Shown in pieces: positions 35,937-45,202 of a stretch of DNA of 64,000 nucleotides; the stretch's first letter is position 1, and every line of letters starts with the position of its first letter. Below the pieces are notes generated by a model, which was not told the DNA's origin, searched no databases, and was given only the letters and a program-made list of their open reading frames with translations. The position numbers and the translations under genes are program-made. Source of the stretch: Sphingomonas arvum (GTDB lineage Bacteria > Pseudomonadota > Alphaproteobacteria > Sphingomonadales > Sphingomonadaceae); assembly GCF_026013565.1 (NCBI RefSeq), contig NZ_JAPDOB010000002.1:1166726-1230725 (forward strand). Reading direction: 5' to 3'.

Positions 35937-38432
35937 GTGAAGCTGGTCGTCGTCGAATCGCCGGCTAAGGCAAAGACCATCGAAAAGTATCTTGGGCCGG
36001 GCCACCGGGTGCTGGCCTCCTACGGACACGTGCGCGATCTGCCGCGGAAGGACGGGTCGGTAGATCCGGAACAAGGTTTCGCGATGGAGTGGGACACCTA
36101 TCCGGACAAAGCCAAGCAGCTCAAAGCCATCGCAGACGAGGCCAAGAAGGCGGACACGCTGATCCTGGCGACCGACCCTGACCGCGAGGGCGAGGCGATC
36201 AGCTGGCACGTGCAGGAGGTCCTGCGGAAGAAGAAAGCGCTTCCCGCCGACGTCGAGCGGGTGACGTTCAACGCGATCACCAAGTCGGCCGTGACCGAGG
36301 CCATGGGACGGCCACGGCAACTCGATACCGACCTCATCGACGCCTACAAGGCGCGGCGGGCGCTGGATTATCTAGTCGGCTTCACCCTGTCGCCGATCCT
36401 GTGGCGCAAGCTGCCCGGTGCGAAGAGCGCAGGCCGCGTTCAGTCGGTCGCACTGCGGCTGATCGTCGATCGCGAGCGAGAGATCGAGCTGTTCAGGGCG
36501 CAGGAATATTGGACGGTTTCGGCCCAATTCGAGCAGGACGGTCAGAAGTTTACCGCCCGGCTGGTCGGGCTCGATGGAAAGAAGATCGACCGGCTCAGCA
36601 TTGGCGACAAGGGCAGCGCCGATGCGGCGCGAGCGGCGGTCGAAGGCGGGCGTTTCACCGTTGCCTCGGTCGAGACCAAGCCGCAGGCCAAAAACCCGCC
36701 GCCGCCGTTCACCACCTCGACCCTGCAGCAGGAGGCCGCGCGTAAGCTCGGCTTTTCCGCCAGCCACACCATGCGGGTGGCACAGCAGCTCTACGAGGAC
36801 GGGCTGATCACCTACATGCGGACGGACGGCGTGCAGATGGCCGACGAGGCGATCTCCGCTGCCCGCAAGGCCGTCGCGAACCGGTATGACGCCGGCTACT
36901 TGCCCGACAAGCCGCGCCATTATGCGACCAAAGCCAAGAACGCGCAGGAAGCGCACGAGGCGATCCGCCCGACTGACTTCTCGCGCGCCAAGGCGGCCAG
37001 CGGCGACCATGGTCGGCTGCACGAACTGGTCTACAATCGGGCGCTCGCCAGCCAGATGGCCTCGGCACGGCTGGAGCGGACCACGGTCGAGCTGGTCGAT
37101 GGCGCAGGCCGAGCGACGCTGCGGGCGACCGGTCAGGTGGTGCTCTTCCCAGGTTTCATGGCGCTGTACGATGAAGGTCGCGACGATCCGCAGGACGAGG
37201 AAAGCGCGCGGATGCCGCACCTTAGCCGGGGTGACTCGCCGGCCAAGCTGGGCGTCGATGCGGTGCAGAGCTTCACCCAGCCCCCGCCGCGCTATTCGGA
37301 GGCGAGCCTGGTCAAGCGGCTGGAGGAGCTTGGGATCGGGCGGCCGTCGACCTATGCAGCTACCCTGCAGACGCTCAAGGACCGCGAGTACGTGGTGCTG
37401 GAGAAGAACCGCTTCCTACCCCAGGAGAGTGGACGGCTCGTAACGGCGTTTCTCGAGCGCTTCTTCGAACGCTACGTCAGCTACGACTACACCGCCGAGC
37501 TCGAGGACGAGCTGGACGACGTGTCGGGCGGGCGGCTCGACTATCTCAAGCTGCTCGAGGCCTTCTGGCGGGACTTCAAGCCCAAGGCGGGCGAGGTCAT
37601 GGAGCAGAAGCCGTCCGACGTGACGCTGGCACTGGACGAGTTCCTGAGCCCGTGGCTGTTCCCAGACAAGGGTGATGACAGCGATCCGCGGCTGTGCCCG
37701 GCATGCGGTAACGGGCGGCTGGCGCTGCGCGGCGGCAAGTTTGGCGCTTTCGTCGCCTGCTCCAACTATCCGGAGTGCAAATTCACGCGTAAGCTGGGTG
37801 AGTCCGGCGCCGAGGGCGCGTCCGACGGACCGCAGGAACTAGGCGAAGGTATCGTCCTCAAGAGCGGGCGGTTCGGGCCGTATGTCGAGCAGGGGGACAA
37901 GCGGGCGTCGGTGCCGAAGGACGTGCCGCTGGCGGACCTCGACCTCGACATGGCGAAGCGGCTGCTGAGCCTGCCGCGGGAGATCGGGGCGCATCCGGAG
38001 ACGGGCGAGCTGATCGTGGCGTCGATCGGGCGCTACGGGCCATACCTGCAGCACCAGGGGAAGTATGCGCGGCTGGCGAGCACGGCGGAGGTGTTCGAGA
38101 CCGGCATGAACGCGGCGGTGGCCAAGCTTGCCGATGCGGCGAACGGGGCGGGCAAGGGCCGCGGGGCAGCGCGCGAGCCGCTGGCGGTGCTTGGCGCGCA
38201 TCCGGAGACTGCCAAGGAGCTGAAGGTGTTGGAGGGCCGGTTCGGACCCTACGTGACCGACGGTACGACCCACGCGACCTTGCCGAAGAGCGCCGATCCG
38301 AAGGCGGTCACGCTGGACGAGGCGGTTCGCCTGATCGACGAGAAGGCGGCCAAGGCGCCGGCCAAGGGTAAGGGTCGCAAGAAGGCGCCCGCCAAAAAGG
38401 CTCCAGCCAAGAAGGCGGCGAAGAAGGCCTAG
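35937..38432 (+). CDS. topA: DNA topoisomerase I
   Basis: TopA relaxes negative supercoils. The 831-residue enzyme has the Toprim start VVVESPAKAKTIEKYL with ATDPDREGEAISWH, the catalytic tyrosine Y293 in GLITYMRTDG, one four-cysteine zinc finger (CPACGNG ... CSNYPEC) and repeated C-terminal modules of the FGPYV type, ending in a lysine/alanine/proline tail like those of histone H1-type proteins. The start is GTG with AAGGGA upstream. Its stop overlaps that of the convergent MoeB-like gene. Confidence 0.97.
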   Translation: MKLVVVESPAKAKTIEKYLGPGHRVLASYGHVRDLPRKDGSVDPEQGFAMEWDTYPDKAKQLKAIADEAKKADTLILATDPDREGEAISWHVQEVLRKKKALPADVERVTFNAITKSAVTEAMGRPRQLDTDLIDAYKARRALDYLVGFTLSPILWRKLPGAKSAGRVQSVALRLIVDREREIELFRAQEYWTVSAQFEQDGQKFTARLVGLDGKKIDRLSIGDKGSADAARAAVEGGRFTVASVETKPQAKNPPPPFTTSTLQQEAARKLGFSASHTMRVAQQLYEDGLITYMRTDGVQMADEAISAARKAVANRYDAGYLPDKPRHYATKAKNAQEAHEAIRPTDFSRAKAASGDHGRLHELVYNRALASQMASARLERTTVELVDGAGRATLRATGQVVLFPGFMALYDEGRDDPQDEESARMPHLSRGDSPAKLGVDAVQSFTQPPPRYSEASLVKRLEELGIGRPSTYAATLQTLKDREYVVLEKNRFLPQESGRLVTAFLERFFERYVSYDYTAELEDELDDVSGGRLDYLKLLEAFWRDFKPKAGEVMEQKPSDVTLALDEFLSPWLFPDKGDDSDPRLCPACGNGRLALRGGKFGAFVACSNYPECKFTRKLGESGAEGASDGPQELGEGIVLKSGRFGPYVEQGDKRASVPKDVPLADLDLDMAKRLLSLPREIGAHPETGELIVASIGRYGPYLQHQGKYARLASTAEVFETGMNAAVAKLADAANGAGKGRGAAREPLAVLGAHPETAKELKVLEGRFGPYVTDGTTHATLPKSADPKAVTLDEAVRLIDEKAAKAPAKGKGRKKAPAKKAPAKKAAKKA

Positions 38433-39172
38433 GTGCCGCAGGCCCGGCACGCCGGATCGGCGGGCAGGCGCATGATGCGCCACTCGCCGGTCAGTCCGTC
38501 GAACAGGTGGAGCTTGCCGGCGGGGTCGTCGCCGACCTGGGCCAGCGCGCGGATGGCGAGCAGGGCGGCGGCGTTGCCGACGGTACCGGTAAGGGCGCCG
38601 AGCACGCCGAGCTCGGCACAGGTATCGCAGTCGTCGCTGTCAAAGGCGTCGCCCACGAAGCAGCGGTAGCACGGTGCCCCGCGGAACAGGCCGAGCTGGC
38701 CCTGGAACTGGACGGCGGCGGCGCTGACCAGCGGAATGCCGAGGCGGACGGCCGTGTCGCTGACGACAAGGCGGGTCGCGAAATTGTCGGTGCCGTCGAG
38801 GATCAGGTCGTGCCCGGTGAGCAGGTCGGATGCGTTGTCACCGGTGATGCGATGCTCAACGGGATTTACGTCGGTGAACGGGTTGAGGCGGCGCACGAAC
38901 TGCCCGGCGAGCGCGGCCTTGGGCTCGCCCACCTCGCGAGAGCGGTAGAGCGGCTGGCGGTGGAGATTGCTGAGATCGAGAATGTCGCCATCGATCACCG
39001 TCAGGTGGCCGAGGCCCGCGCCGGCTAACGCAGGGATCACCGCGCAGCCGATGCCGCCTGCGCCGACCACGCAGACGGACGCCGCCTTCAGCCGCTGCTG
39101 CCCGACGCCGCCGAACTGCGGCAGCACGATTTGGCGGCTGTAACGGGCGAGTTCCTCGTCCTTGAGGCTCAT
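38429..39172 (-). CDS. HesA/MoeB/ThiF-family adenylyltransferase
   Basis: The 247-residue E1-like enzyme would adenylate the C-terminus of a small sulfur-carrier protein (MoaD or ThiS). It has [16 protein letters not shown], the nucleotide loop VVGAGGIGC, the zinc pairs CYRC (168/171) and CRAC (242/245), and a candidate catalytic cysteine C185 in CAELGVLG. Whether the partner is MoaD or ThiS cannot be told; neither is nearby. It overlaps dut by 4 bases. Confidence 0.9.
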   Translation of the reverse strand: MSLKDEELARYSRQIVLPQFGGVGQQRLKAASVCVVGAGGIGCAVIPALAGAGLGHLTVIDGDILDLSNLHRQPLYRSREVGEPKAALAGQFVRRLNPFTDVNPVEHRITGDNASDLLTGHDLILDGTDNFATRLVVSDTAVRLGIPLVSAAAVQFQGQLGLFRGAPCYRCFVGDAFDSDDCDTCAELGVLGALTGTVGNAAALLAIRALAQVGDDPAGKLHLFDGLTGEWRIMRLPADPACRACGT

Positions 39173-39606
39173 TGGCCTGTGGAGCCGAACCCGCCGGCGC
39201 CGCGGTCGGTCTGGTCGAGGTCGGCGACCTCTTCCCAAGCGGCTTGGGTCACGGCAGCGGGCACGATCTGCGCGATGCGCTCGCCGCGGCGAATGGGGAA
39301 GGGCTGGGCGCCAAAGTTGATCATGATGATCTTGAGTTCCCCGCGATAGTCGCTGTCGATGGTACCGGGGGTATTGGGCACGGAGATGCCGTGCTTGAGC
39401 GCGAGGCCGGAGCGCGGGCGGACCTGGATCTCGTATCCGTCCGGAATGGCGACCTTGAAGCCGGTGGCCACCGCGTGGCGCTCGCCGGGGTGAAGGTCGA
39501 GGTCCTCGGCCGCGACCACGTCCATGCCGGCGGCGCCGGGCGTCGCATAGGCGGGCAGGGGCAGGCCTTGCCCATGGGGCAGGCGGGCAATCTGGATGCG
39601 GATCAT
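39169..39606 (-). CDS. dut: dUTP diphosphatase
   Basis: Dut hydrolyses dUTP to dUMP, keeping uracil out of DNA. The 145-residue trimeric-type enzyme has [35 protein letters not shown] and the C-terminal arm GGFGSTG that closes the active site. It sits between coaBC and the MoeB-like gene with 4-base overlaps on each side; coaBC-dut is a common pairing. Confidence 0.97.
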   Translation of the reverse strand: MIRIQIARLPHGQGLPLPAYATPGAAGMDVVAAEDLDLHPGERHAVATGFKVAIPDGYEIQVRPRSGLALKHGISVPNTPGTIDSDYRGELKIIMINFGAQPFPIRRGERIAQIVPAAVTQAAWEEVADLDQTDRGAGGFGSTGQ

Positions 39607-40829
39607 TGCTTGTTGAGTTCCTCCGCGATGCGGGCGACCAGCCGGCGTGCGACCTCGTCCTTGGGCGCGCTGTCCCAGGCTTCGTCGCCAACGGCGGTGA
39701 GCAGGTGAACCTGGTTATGGCTGCCGCCCATCACGTCACCGGACACGTCGTTGGCGACAATCCAGTCGGCGCCTTTGCGGGCGCGCTTGGCAGCGGCGTT
39801 GTCGAGCAGGTCATCGGTCTCCGCCGCAAAGCCGACCAGCAGACGCGGGCGCAGTGGGTGCTGAGCAAGCGTGGCAAGGATGTCGGGGTTGGGCAGCAGC
39901 TCGAGCGCGGGCGGGCCGCCGTTCTTCTTGAGCTTCGTAGCCGAGGAGCGGACCTTCCAGTCGGCGACCGCGGCGACCATGATTGCGGCGTCGCACGGCA
40001 GGGCGCTCTCGACCGCGGTGAGCATCTCATCCGCGCTTTCAACGTCGATACGGGCGACTCCGCCGGGCGTGGGCAGATGGACCGGACCGGCGACCAGAGT
40101 CACCCGGGCGCCGGCCTGGGCCGCGGCGGCAGCGATGGCGAAGCCCTGGCGGCCGGAGGAACGGTTGGCGATCACCCGGACGGGGTCGATCGGTTCGTGA
40201 GTTGGGCCGGCGGTGATGAGGATGTGGGTGCCAGCGAGTGACGGACGCTGGTTCTGGCGCACGTCGACTTCGGCTGCTCTTCCGCTCGGCACGAGTGTGG
40301 GGGAACTGAGAGGCATTTGAGCAAGGATGTCGGCCGGTTCGGGCAGGCGGCCCGGCCCATACTCGCCGCACGCCATCTCGCCCTCGGTCGGTTCGAGCAC
40401 GGTGGTGCCGCGGGCGCGCAGGGTGGCGACGTTGGCCTGGGTGGCGGGATGGAGCCACATGCGGACGTTCATGGCCGGGGCGGCGACCACCGGCTTGTCG
40501 GTGGCGAGCAGCAGGGTGGTGGCGAGGTCGTCGGCGATACCGGCCGCCATCTTCGCCAGCAGGTCGGCGGTGGCGGGGCAGACGAGGACGATGTCGGCGG
40601 CGCGGGACAGCTGGATGTGGCCCATCTCCGTCTCGTCCTTGAGGTCCCACAGCGACGTGTAGACCGGGCTTTCGGCCAGCGCGGCAAGGGTCATAGGGGT
40701 GACGAAATGCGCGCCGGCTGCGGTCAGGACGGGGGTGACGCTATGACCACGACGACGAGCCAGGCGGATCAGCTCGGCCGCCTTGAATGCCGCAATGCCG
40801 CCCCCGACGATGAGCAGGACTCGGGCCAT
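39603..40829 (-). CDS. coaBC: Phosphopantothenoylcysteine decarboxylase/synthase
   Basis: This bifunctional enzyme performs two steps of coenzyme A synthesis: ligation of cysteine to phosphopantothenate (CoaB) and decarboxylation (CoaC). The N-terminal flavoprotein domain starts [19 protein letters not shown] and has the PAMN motif (APAMNVRMW); the CoaB domain begins near [18 protein letters not shown]. The length is 408 residues from the ATG at 40829. It leads the coaBC-dut-moeB-like run. Confidence 0.95.
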   Translation of the reverse strand: MARVLLIVGGGIAAFKAAELIRLARRRGHSVTPVLTAAGAHFVTPMTLAALAESPVYTSLWDLKDETEMGHIQLSRAADIVLVCPATADLLAKMAAGIADDLATTLLLATDKPVVAAPAMNVRMWLHPATQANVATLRARGTTVLEPTEGEMACGEYGPGRLPEPADILAQMPLSSPTLVPSGRAAEVDVRQNQRPSLAGTHILITAGPTHEPIDPVRVIANRSSGRQGFAIAAAAAQAGARVTLVAGPVHLPTPGGVARIDVESADEMLTAVESALPCDAAIMVAAVADWKVRSSATKLKKNGGPPALELLPNPDILATLAQHPLRPRLLVGFAAETDDLLDNAAAKRARKGADWIVANDVSGDVMGGSHNQVHLLTAVGDEAWDSAPKDEVARRLVARIAEELNKQ

Positions 40830-41036
40830 CAGGCGAGCTTGCCCGAGCGTGGAAGGCGACAAAGGCGATACCTAGAACCCAACAGGATCTCTTCGCCCAA
40901 GGAGTACTGACGCAGGCGAGCGGCAAAGGCCGGAACGGCGGCGAACGCGGGCATGCCGATGCAGTGGCATGCCAGTTCCTACTTTGGAAGAGCGGCGTTC
41001 GGGGCGGCGGCTATCCGTGCAGTTCATTCACGCCAG

Positions 41037-41057
41037 CCCGCGAACGCGGGATCCCGC
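41037..41057. repeat. Overlapping palindromes in an otherwise empty spacer
   Basis: The 300 bases from 40830 to 41128 hold no gene I can support. Within them CCCGCG-AA-CGCGGG (41037-41050) overlaps the perfect palindrome GCGGGATCCCGC (41046-41057), and a related GC-rich word with GATGACG follows near 41090-41110. This resembles the dispersed hairpin repeats that are common between sphingomonad genes; whether it is repeated elsewhere cannot be seen here. Confidence 0.4.
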
Positions 41058-41128
41058 CTTTGCCGATGGAACGGCAGAAGCGGGGTCCCTGCTTTCCGGC
41101 GATGACGACGGAAAGGTTGCGGGGCGCT

Positions 41129-41272
41129 TTACTTGTGCCCGCCGTGGCCGGCGTTCTGCTTCGATCCAGTGCGGCTGTTGCTTTCGCCCTTGTCGTGCGC
41201 CTTCTTGTTGCCGCCGACCTCGTCGTCTCGGCCGGTCGAATTGAAGTCGCCCTTCTTCTTGTGGTCGGTCAC
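41129..41272 (-). CDS. 47-residue hydrophilic protein, second of an overlapping pair
   Basis: A short frame from GTG at 41272 encodes MTDHKKKGDFNSTGRDDE..., a lysine-, glycine-, asparagine- and histidine-rich product with no hydrophobic core, so probably disordered. GGAGG lies 6 bases upstream of the GTG, and the GTG overlaps the stop of the preceding small gene (GTGA). Those translation signals are why I call it a gene despite its size. The composition recalls small stress-related hydrophilic proteins, but no family is recognised. Confidence 0.6.
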   Translation of the reverse strand: MTDHKKKGDFNSTGRDDEVGGNKKAHDKGESNSRTGSKQNAGHGGHK

Positions 41273-41430
41273 TTGCGGCCTCCGCGGGTGTCTGATGGTG
41301 CCTTGGGCTGTTCGGCGAACTCACGGTCGCGCAGGGCCGTCTGGGCCGGGCCCTTGCCGCCCTCATGATCCCTGAGGGTGGGATCGTGGTTGTTGTTCTT
41401 GGCCTTGCCGTCGCCGCTGTTGGTACGCAT
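41269..41430 (-). CDS. 53-residue hydrophilic protein, first of an overlapping pair
   Basis: From the ATG at 41430 the frame encodes MRTNSGDGKAKNNNHDPTLR and ends in a basic RGGRK. It is charged, glycine- and asparagine-rich and lacks membrane segments. AGGAG is 7 bases before the start. Its TGA overlaps the GTG of the next small gene, so both are probably translated together. Function unknown; a role in desiccation or oxidative stress would be a guess only. It diverges from the yghU-like gene. Confidence 0.6.
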   Translation of the reverse strand: MRTNSGDGKAKNNNHDPTLRDHEGGKGPAQTALRDREFAEQPKAPSDTRGGRK

Positions 41431-41553
41431 CGGGCTTCTCCTCTCGCCGGATCAACGCGCGAGGCGGCGGAGGGAGGCTCAATCCGCCGCGCTGGAAAGT
41501 CGGACGGCGGCTGCCTACCTGCTCGGTTACGCTCCGCCAGAGCAGGAGGGCAT

Positions 41554-42414
41554 ATGGCCGACACCGAATACACGCCGCCGAGGGTCTGGACCTGGGAAGG
41601 GGAGAATGGCGGACGTTTCGCCAGCATCAACCGACCCATCGCCGGACCGACCCACGACAAGGAACTGCCGGTCGGCGAGCATCCGCTGCAGCTCTATTCG
41701 CTGGGTACGCCGAACGGGCAGAAGGTCACGATCCTGCTGGAGGAGCTGCTGGCGCGGGGTCATGCCGAGGCGGAGTATGACGCCTGGCTGATCAACATCA
41801 TGGAAGGCGACCAGTTCGGGTCCGGCTTCGTTAGCGTCAATCCGAACAGCAAAATTCCGGCGCTGGTGGATCGGTCCGGCGCCGAGCCGGTGCGCGTGTT
41901 CGAAAGCGGTGCGATCCTGATCTACCTAGCCGAGAAGTTCGGCGCGTTCCTGCCTTCCTCCGGGCCGCAGCGGGCGCGGGTGCTGTCGTGGCTGATGTGG
42001 CAAATGGGCTCCGCGCCGTTCCTGGGCGGCGGGTTCGGGCACTTCTTCGCCTACGCGCCGGTGAAGATCGAATATGCGATTAACCGCTATGCGATGGAGG
42101 CCAAGCGGCAGTTCGACGTGCTGAACAGGCAGCTGGCGACGAGCGAGTATGTCGCGGGGCCTGAGTACAGCATCGCCGACATGGCAATCTGGACCTGGTA
42201 CGGCGGCGTGGCGTTGGACCGCACCTACGAAGGCGCGGCGGAGTTCCTCAGTGTGCACGAGTATGAGCATGTGATGCGCTGGGCGCGACAGCTCGACGCG
42301 CGCGACGGCGTGCGGCGGGGGCGGATCGTCAATCTGACGCGGGGCGACCTGCAGGTCCGCGAGCGGCACTTGGCCGCGGACATCGACGCGGTGCTGAACC
42401 CCGCGACCGTGTGA
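41554..42414 (+). CDS. yghU: YghU-type glutathione S-transferase / disulfide-bond oxidoreductase
   Basis: The 286-residue protein belongs to the Nu-class GST group: the N-terminal extension with NRPIAGPTHDKELPVGEHPL, the thioredoxin-like domain with LYSLGTPNGQKVTILLEE and the substrate-side IPALVD and ESGAILIYLAEK segments, and the helical C-terminal domain with YSIADMAIWTWYGG. Such enzymes reduce disulfides and peroxides with glutathione. The strong AGGAGGG site before the ATG at 41554 fixes the start. Confidence 0.92.
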   Translation: MADTEYTPPRVWTWEGENGGRFASINRPIAGPTHDKELPVGEHPLQLYSLGTPNGQKVTILLEELLARGHAEAEYDAWLINIMEGDQFGSGFVSVNPNSKIPALVDRSGAEPVRVFESGAILIYLAEKFGAFLPSSGPQRARVLSWLMWQMGSAPFLGGGFGHFFAYAPVKIEYAINRYAMEAKRQFDVLNRQLATSEYVAGPEYSIADMAIWTWYGGVALDRTYEGAAEFLSVHEYEHVMRWARQLDARDGVRRGRIVNLTRGDLQVRERHLAADIDAVLNPATV

Positions 42415-42424
42415 GGTCGCGGGG
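42399..42424. terminator. Terminator between yghU and rpoH
   Basis: Perfect 10-bp stem CCCCGCGACC/GGTCGCGGGG with a 6-nt loop that contains the yghU-like gene's stop codon. Convergent context. Confidence 0.6.
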
Positions 42425-42434
42425 GCTCAGGTGA

Positions 42435-43340
42435 TCAGGCGGCGGGCAGCAGGCGCTGCTCGCCGGCGATCCGGAGCAGCGAACCCTGCAGCTTCTCGAA
42501 CGCGCGGACCTCGATCTGGCGGATGCGCTCGCGGCTGACGCCGTAAACCTGGCTCAACTCTTCCAGGGTCTTGGGATCGTCGGCCAGCCGGCGCTCAGCC
42601 AGGATGTGGCGCTCGCGGTCGTTCAGCGACTCCATCGCCCTGCCGAGCAGCTCATGCCGGACGTGCTTCTCCTCGTCCTCGGCGATCAGTTCGTCCTGGA
42701 GCGGACCGTTGTCGACCAAAAAGTCCTGCCACTGGCCTTCGCCATCCTCGTTGCCCTTCAGGGGAGCATTGAGGCTGGTGTCACCGCCCATCGACATGCG
42801 ACGGTTCATCGACACGACCTCGTCCTCGGTCACGCCGAGATCCGTGGCGATCTTGAGGACGTCCTCGGGCTTGAGGTCGCCTTCCTCGAACGCGTCGATC
42901 TGGTTCTTCATGCGCCGCAGGTTGAAGAACAGCTTCTTCTGCGCGGCCGTGGTGCCGATCTTCACCAGGCTCCACGAGCGCAAGATGAATTCCTGGATGG
43001 ACGCTCGGATCCACCACATGGCGTAGGTCGCCAGGCGGAAGCCCCGGTCGGGCTCGAACTTCTTGACGCCCTGCATGAGGCCGATGTTGCCTTCGGAGAT
43101 CAGCTCGCTGACCGGCAGGCCGTAGCCGCGGTAGCCCATGGCGATCTTGGCCACGAGCCGCAGGTGCGAGTTGACCAGCTTGGCCGCCGCGTCCGTATCC
43201 TCATGCTCGCGCCAGCGCTTGGCGAGCATATATTCCTCCTCGGGAGCGAGGATGGGAAATTTCTTGATCTCCGACAGATAGCGGTTGAGGCCAGCCTCAC
43301 CGCCGGTTGCGGGGATCGATAGTGCCTTCGCCTGTGCCAT
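42435..43340 (-). CDS. rpoH: RNA polymerase heat-shock sigma factor RpoH
   Basis: The 301-residue sigma-32 factor directs transcription of chaperone and protease genes on heat stress. Region 2 is LVNSHLRLVAKIAMGYRGYG with DRGFRLATYAMWWIRASIQE; the RpoH box QKKLFFNLRRMK is present; region 4.2 is LSQVYGVSRERIRQIEVRA. The rluD-type gene lies directly upstream on the same strand, a conserved alphaproteobacterial pairing. Confidence 0.97.
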   Translation of the reverse strand: MAQAKALSIPATGGEAGLNRYLSEIKKFPILAPEEEYMLAKRWREHEDTDAAAKLVNSHLRLVAKIAMGYRGYGLPVSELISEGNIGLMQGVKKFEPDRGFRLATYAMWWIRASIQEFILRSWSLVKIGTTAAQKKLFFNLRRMKNQIDAFEEGDLKPEDVLKIATDLGVTEDEVVSMNRRMSMGGDTSLNAPLKGNEDGEGQWQDFLVDNGPLQDELIAEDEEKHVRHELLGRAMESLNDRERHILAERRLADDPKTLEELSQVYGVSRERIRQIEVRAFEKLQGSLLRIAGEQRLLPAA

Positions 43341-43402
43341 GAGTGAGTGCGTTCCTCTGGGGGCCGGGCGGTCCCGAACTGACCTGCCTAGCGAGTGTTT
43401 TC

Positions 43403-44356
43403 CTATACACCAAGGGCCGTGAACAGTTCCTGCATATCGGGTGGTACCTCCGACTGAAACGACAGCCTGTGCTTCGTTATAGGGTGGGTGAAGCCCAGGA
43501 CGGCGGCGTGCAGCGCCTGACGATGAAAGCTCAATGACTTAAGCAGTTCCTGCAGGCGCTTGCCATATCGGCCATAGACCGGGTCCCCTAGCAGGGGATG
43601 GCCGATGGAAGCCATATGAACCCGGACCTGGTGGGTGCGGCCGGTCTCCAGGCGGCACTCGACCAGGGCCGCGTCGCGCCACTGCTTCAGGCGAGTCCAG
43701 TGGGTAACCGCGCGCTTGCCGCGGCCGTCGGCGACGATCGCGATCTTCTTGCGATCGCTGGACGAACGGGCGAGCGGGGCGTCAACAGTGCCTTCCGGGC
43801 TCTTTGGGATGCCCGAGACCGCGGCGAGGTAGCGGCGGTCGATGCTGTGCGCCGCGAACTGGCGGGCGAGGCCTTCGTGCGCCGGGTCGGACTTGGCCAC
43901 GACGAGCAGGCCGGAGGTGTCCTTATCGATGCGGTGAACGATGCCGGGGCGAGCGACCCCGCCGATCCCGCTCAGCTGCCCCGCGCAGTGGTGGAGCAAC
44001 GCGTTGACCAGCGTACCGTGCAAGTTGCCCGCGGCCGGGTGAACGACGAGGCCCGCAGGCTTGTCGATGACCAGCAGGTGTTCATCCTCGAACACGACCC
44101 GCAGCGGTATGTCCTGCGCTCTGTTGTGAGCCGGGGCGGCCTCGGGCACTGCGAGGCGGAACTGCTCGTCGCCGACAACCTTGGCGGAAGGGTCACGGAG
44201 GGCTTGGCCCGCCCAATAGAGTGCGCCGCCCTTGACCAGTGCCTTGAGCCGTTCGCGCGATAGGCTGGGCAAGGCGTCGGCCAGTGCGCGGTCGAGCCGC
44301 CAGCCGGCGTGCTGTGGGCCCAAGGCCACGTCGATGATCTGGGACCCCCCGGTCAT
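43403..44356 (-). CDS. Pseudouridine synthase, RluD/RluC type
   Basis: The 317-residue enzyme isomerises uridines in 23S rRNA. It has an N-terminal S4 RNA-binding domain (RLDRALADALPSLSRERLKALV) and the catalytic aspartate D144 in HRIDKDTSGLLVV. The end QSEVPPDMQELF is typical of RluD. Exact sites in rRNA are inferred from the family. It is just upstream of rpoH and diverges from chpT. Confidence 0.93.
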   Translation of the reverse strand: MTGGSQIIDVALGPQHAGWRLDRALADALPSLSRERLKALVKGGALYWAGQALRDPSAKVVGDEQFRLAVPEAAPAHNRAQDIPLRVVFEDEHLLVIDKPAGLVVHPAAGNLHGTLVNALLHHCAGQLSGIGGVARPGIVHRIDKDTSGLLVVAKSDPAHEGLARQFAAHSIDRRYLAAVSGIPKSPEGTVDAPLARSSSDRKKIAIVADGRGKRAVTHWTRLKQWRDAALVECRLETGRTHQVRVHMASIGHPLLGDPVYGRYGKRLQELLKSLSFHRQALHAAVLGFTHPITKHRLSFQSEVPPDMQELFTALGV

Positions 44357-44433
44357 GAACCAACTAATTTGGTGACGGGTCCGTACGGTTCAAGGTCTTG
44401 CGCGGGTTGGCGGCATCGGCCACCACCTGCCCC

Positions 44434-45081
44434 ATGAACGCGATCGACCTCGCCAGCCTGCTCTGCTCCCGCTTGTGCCATGACCTGTTGAGCCCGGTCG
44501 GCGCGCTCAACAACGGCATCGAGCTGCTGGCCGACGAGCAGGACCCGGAGATGCGGGTCAAGTGTCTGGAGCTGCTGGCGGAGAGCGCGCGGGCGAGCGC
44601 CAACAAGCTCAAGTTCTTTCGGCTGGCGTTCGGCGCGGGCGGCGGCTTCGGGGCGGAGATCGACACGCGCGAGGCGCAGGCGGCGATCGAAGGCCTGTAC
44701 GGGCCGGAGCGGAAGGTGGAGGTCGGCTGGATGGTGCCGGAGGGCCGGCTGCCCAAGGATGCGGTCAAGCTGTTGCTCAACCTTGCCATGCTGGCAGGGG
44801 ACGCCCTGGTGCGCGGCGGGCGGCTGGACGTGGGCGCCGAGCGTGGGCAGCGGGGCATCGAACTGGTGATCCGGGCGGAAGGGCCGCGGCTGCTGCTCGA
44901 CCCGGTGCTGCGCGAGACGCTGGTGCGCGGCTCGGCCGGTGGGACGGTCGAGGCCCGGGCGGCGGCGGCGTGGCTGGCGCACGGCCTGGCGAACGGTGCG
45001 GGCGGTTCGATCCAGCTGTCGCCGGAGGACGGTCAACTGCTGCTGATCGGCGCGGACCTGCCGACGCAGGCCCCTCGATAA
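44434..45081 (+). CDS. chpT: Histidine phosphotransferase ChpT
   Basis: ChpT relays phosphate from the hybrid kinase CckA to CtrA and CpdR. The 215-residue protein has the phospho-accepting H16 in LLCSRLCHDLLSPVGALNNG and a degenerate kinase-like ATPase domain that does not bind ATP, matching Caulobacter ChpT. The ATG at 44434 is chosen to match the family N-terminus. It lies just before the chemotaxis operon, separated by a repeat array and a CtrA-like site. Confidence 0.9.
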   Translation: MNAIDLASLLCSRLCHDLLSPVGALNNGIELLADEQDPEMRVKCLELLAESARASANKLKFFRLAFGAGGGFGAEIDTREAQAAIEGLYGPERKVEVGWMVPEGRLPKDAVKLLLNLAMLAGDALVRGGRLDVGAERGQRGIELVIRAEGPRLLLDPVLRETLVRGSAGGTVEARAAAAWLAHGLANGAGGSIQLSPEDGQLLLIGADLPTQAPR

Positions 45082-45137
45082 CTCGGGACAGACCTCTCGC
45101 TGATCTCGGGACAGGCCCGACGACAAACTCGGGACAG
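45082..45137 (+). repeat. Three direct repeats with exact 23-base spacing
   Basis: CTCGGGACAG occurs at 45082, 45105 and 45128, starts exactly 23 bases apart, that is about two helical turns, so all copies face the same side of the DNA. The array sits between chpT and cheA, ending 65 bases before cheA. It could be a binding array for a regulator; no known site is recognised. Confidence 0.7.
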
Positions 45138-45139
45138 GG

Positions 45140-45154
45140 CTAACTGCCCTTTAA
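45140..45154. promoter_or_regulatory. CtrA-like site upstream of cheA
   Basis: CTAA-N7-TTAA, one mismatch to the CtrA consensus TTAA-N7-TTAA, directly after the direct-repeat array and 48 bases before the cheA start. CtrA controls motility genes in many alphaproteobacteria. Confidence 0.45.
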
Positions 45155-45202
45155 CTTCTGCGGTCCTAGACCCTGCGGCCGAACAGCGCTGCGTGGGGCC
45201 GA

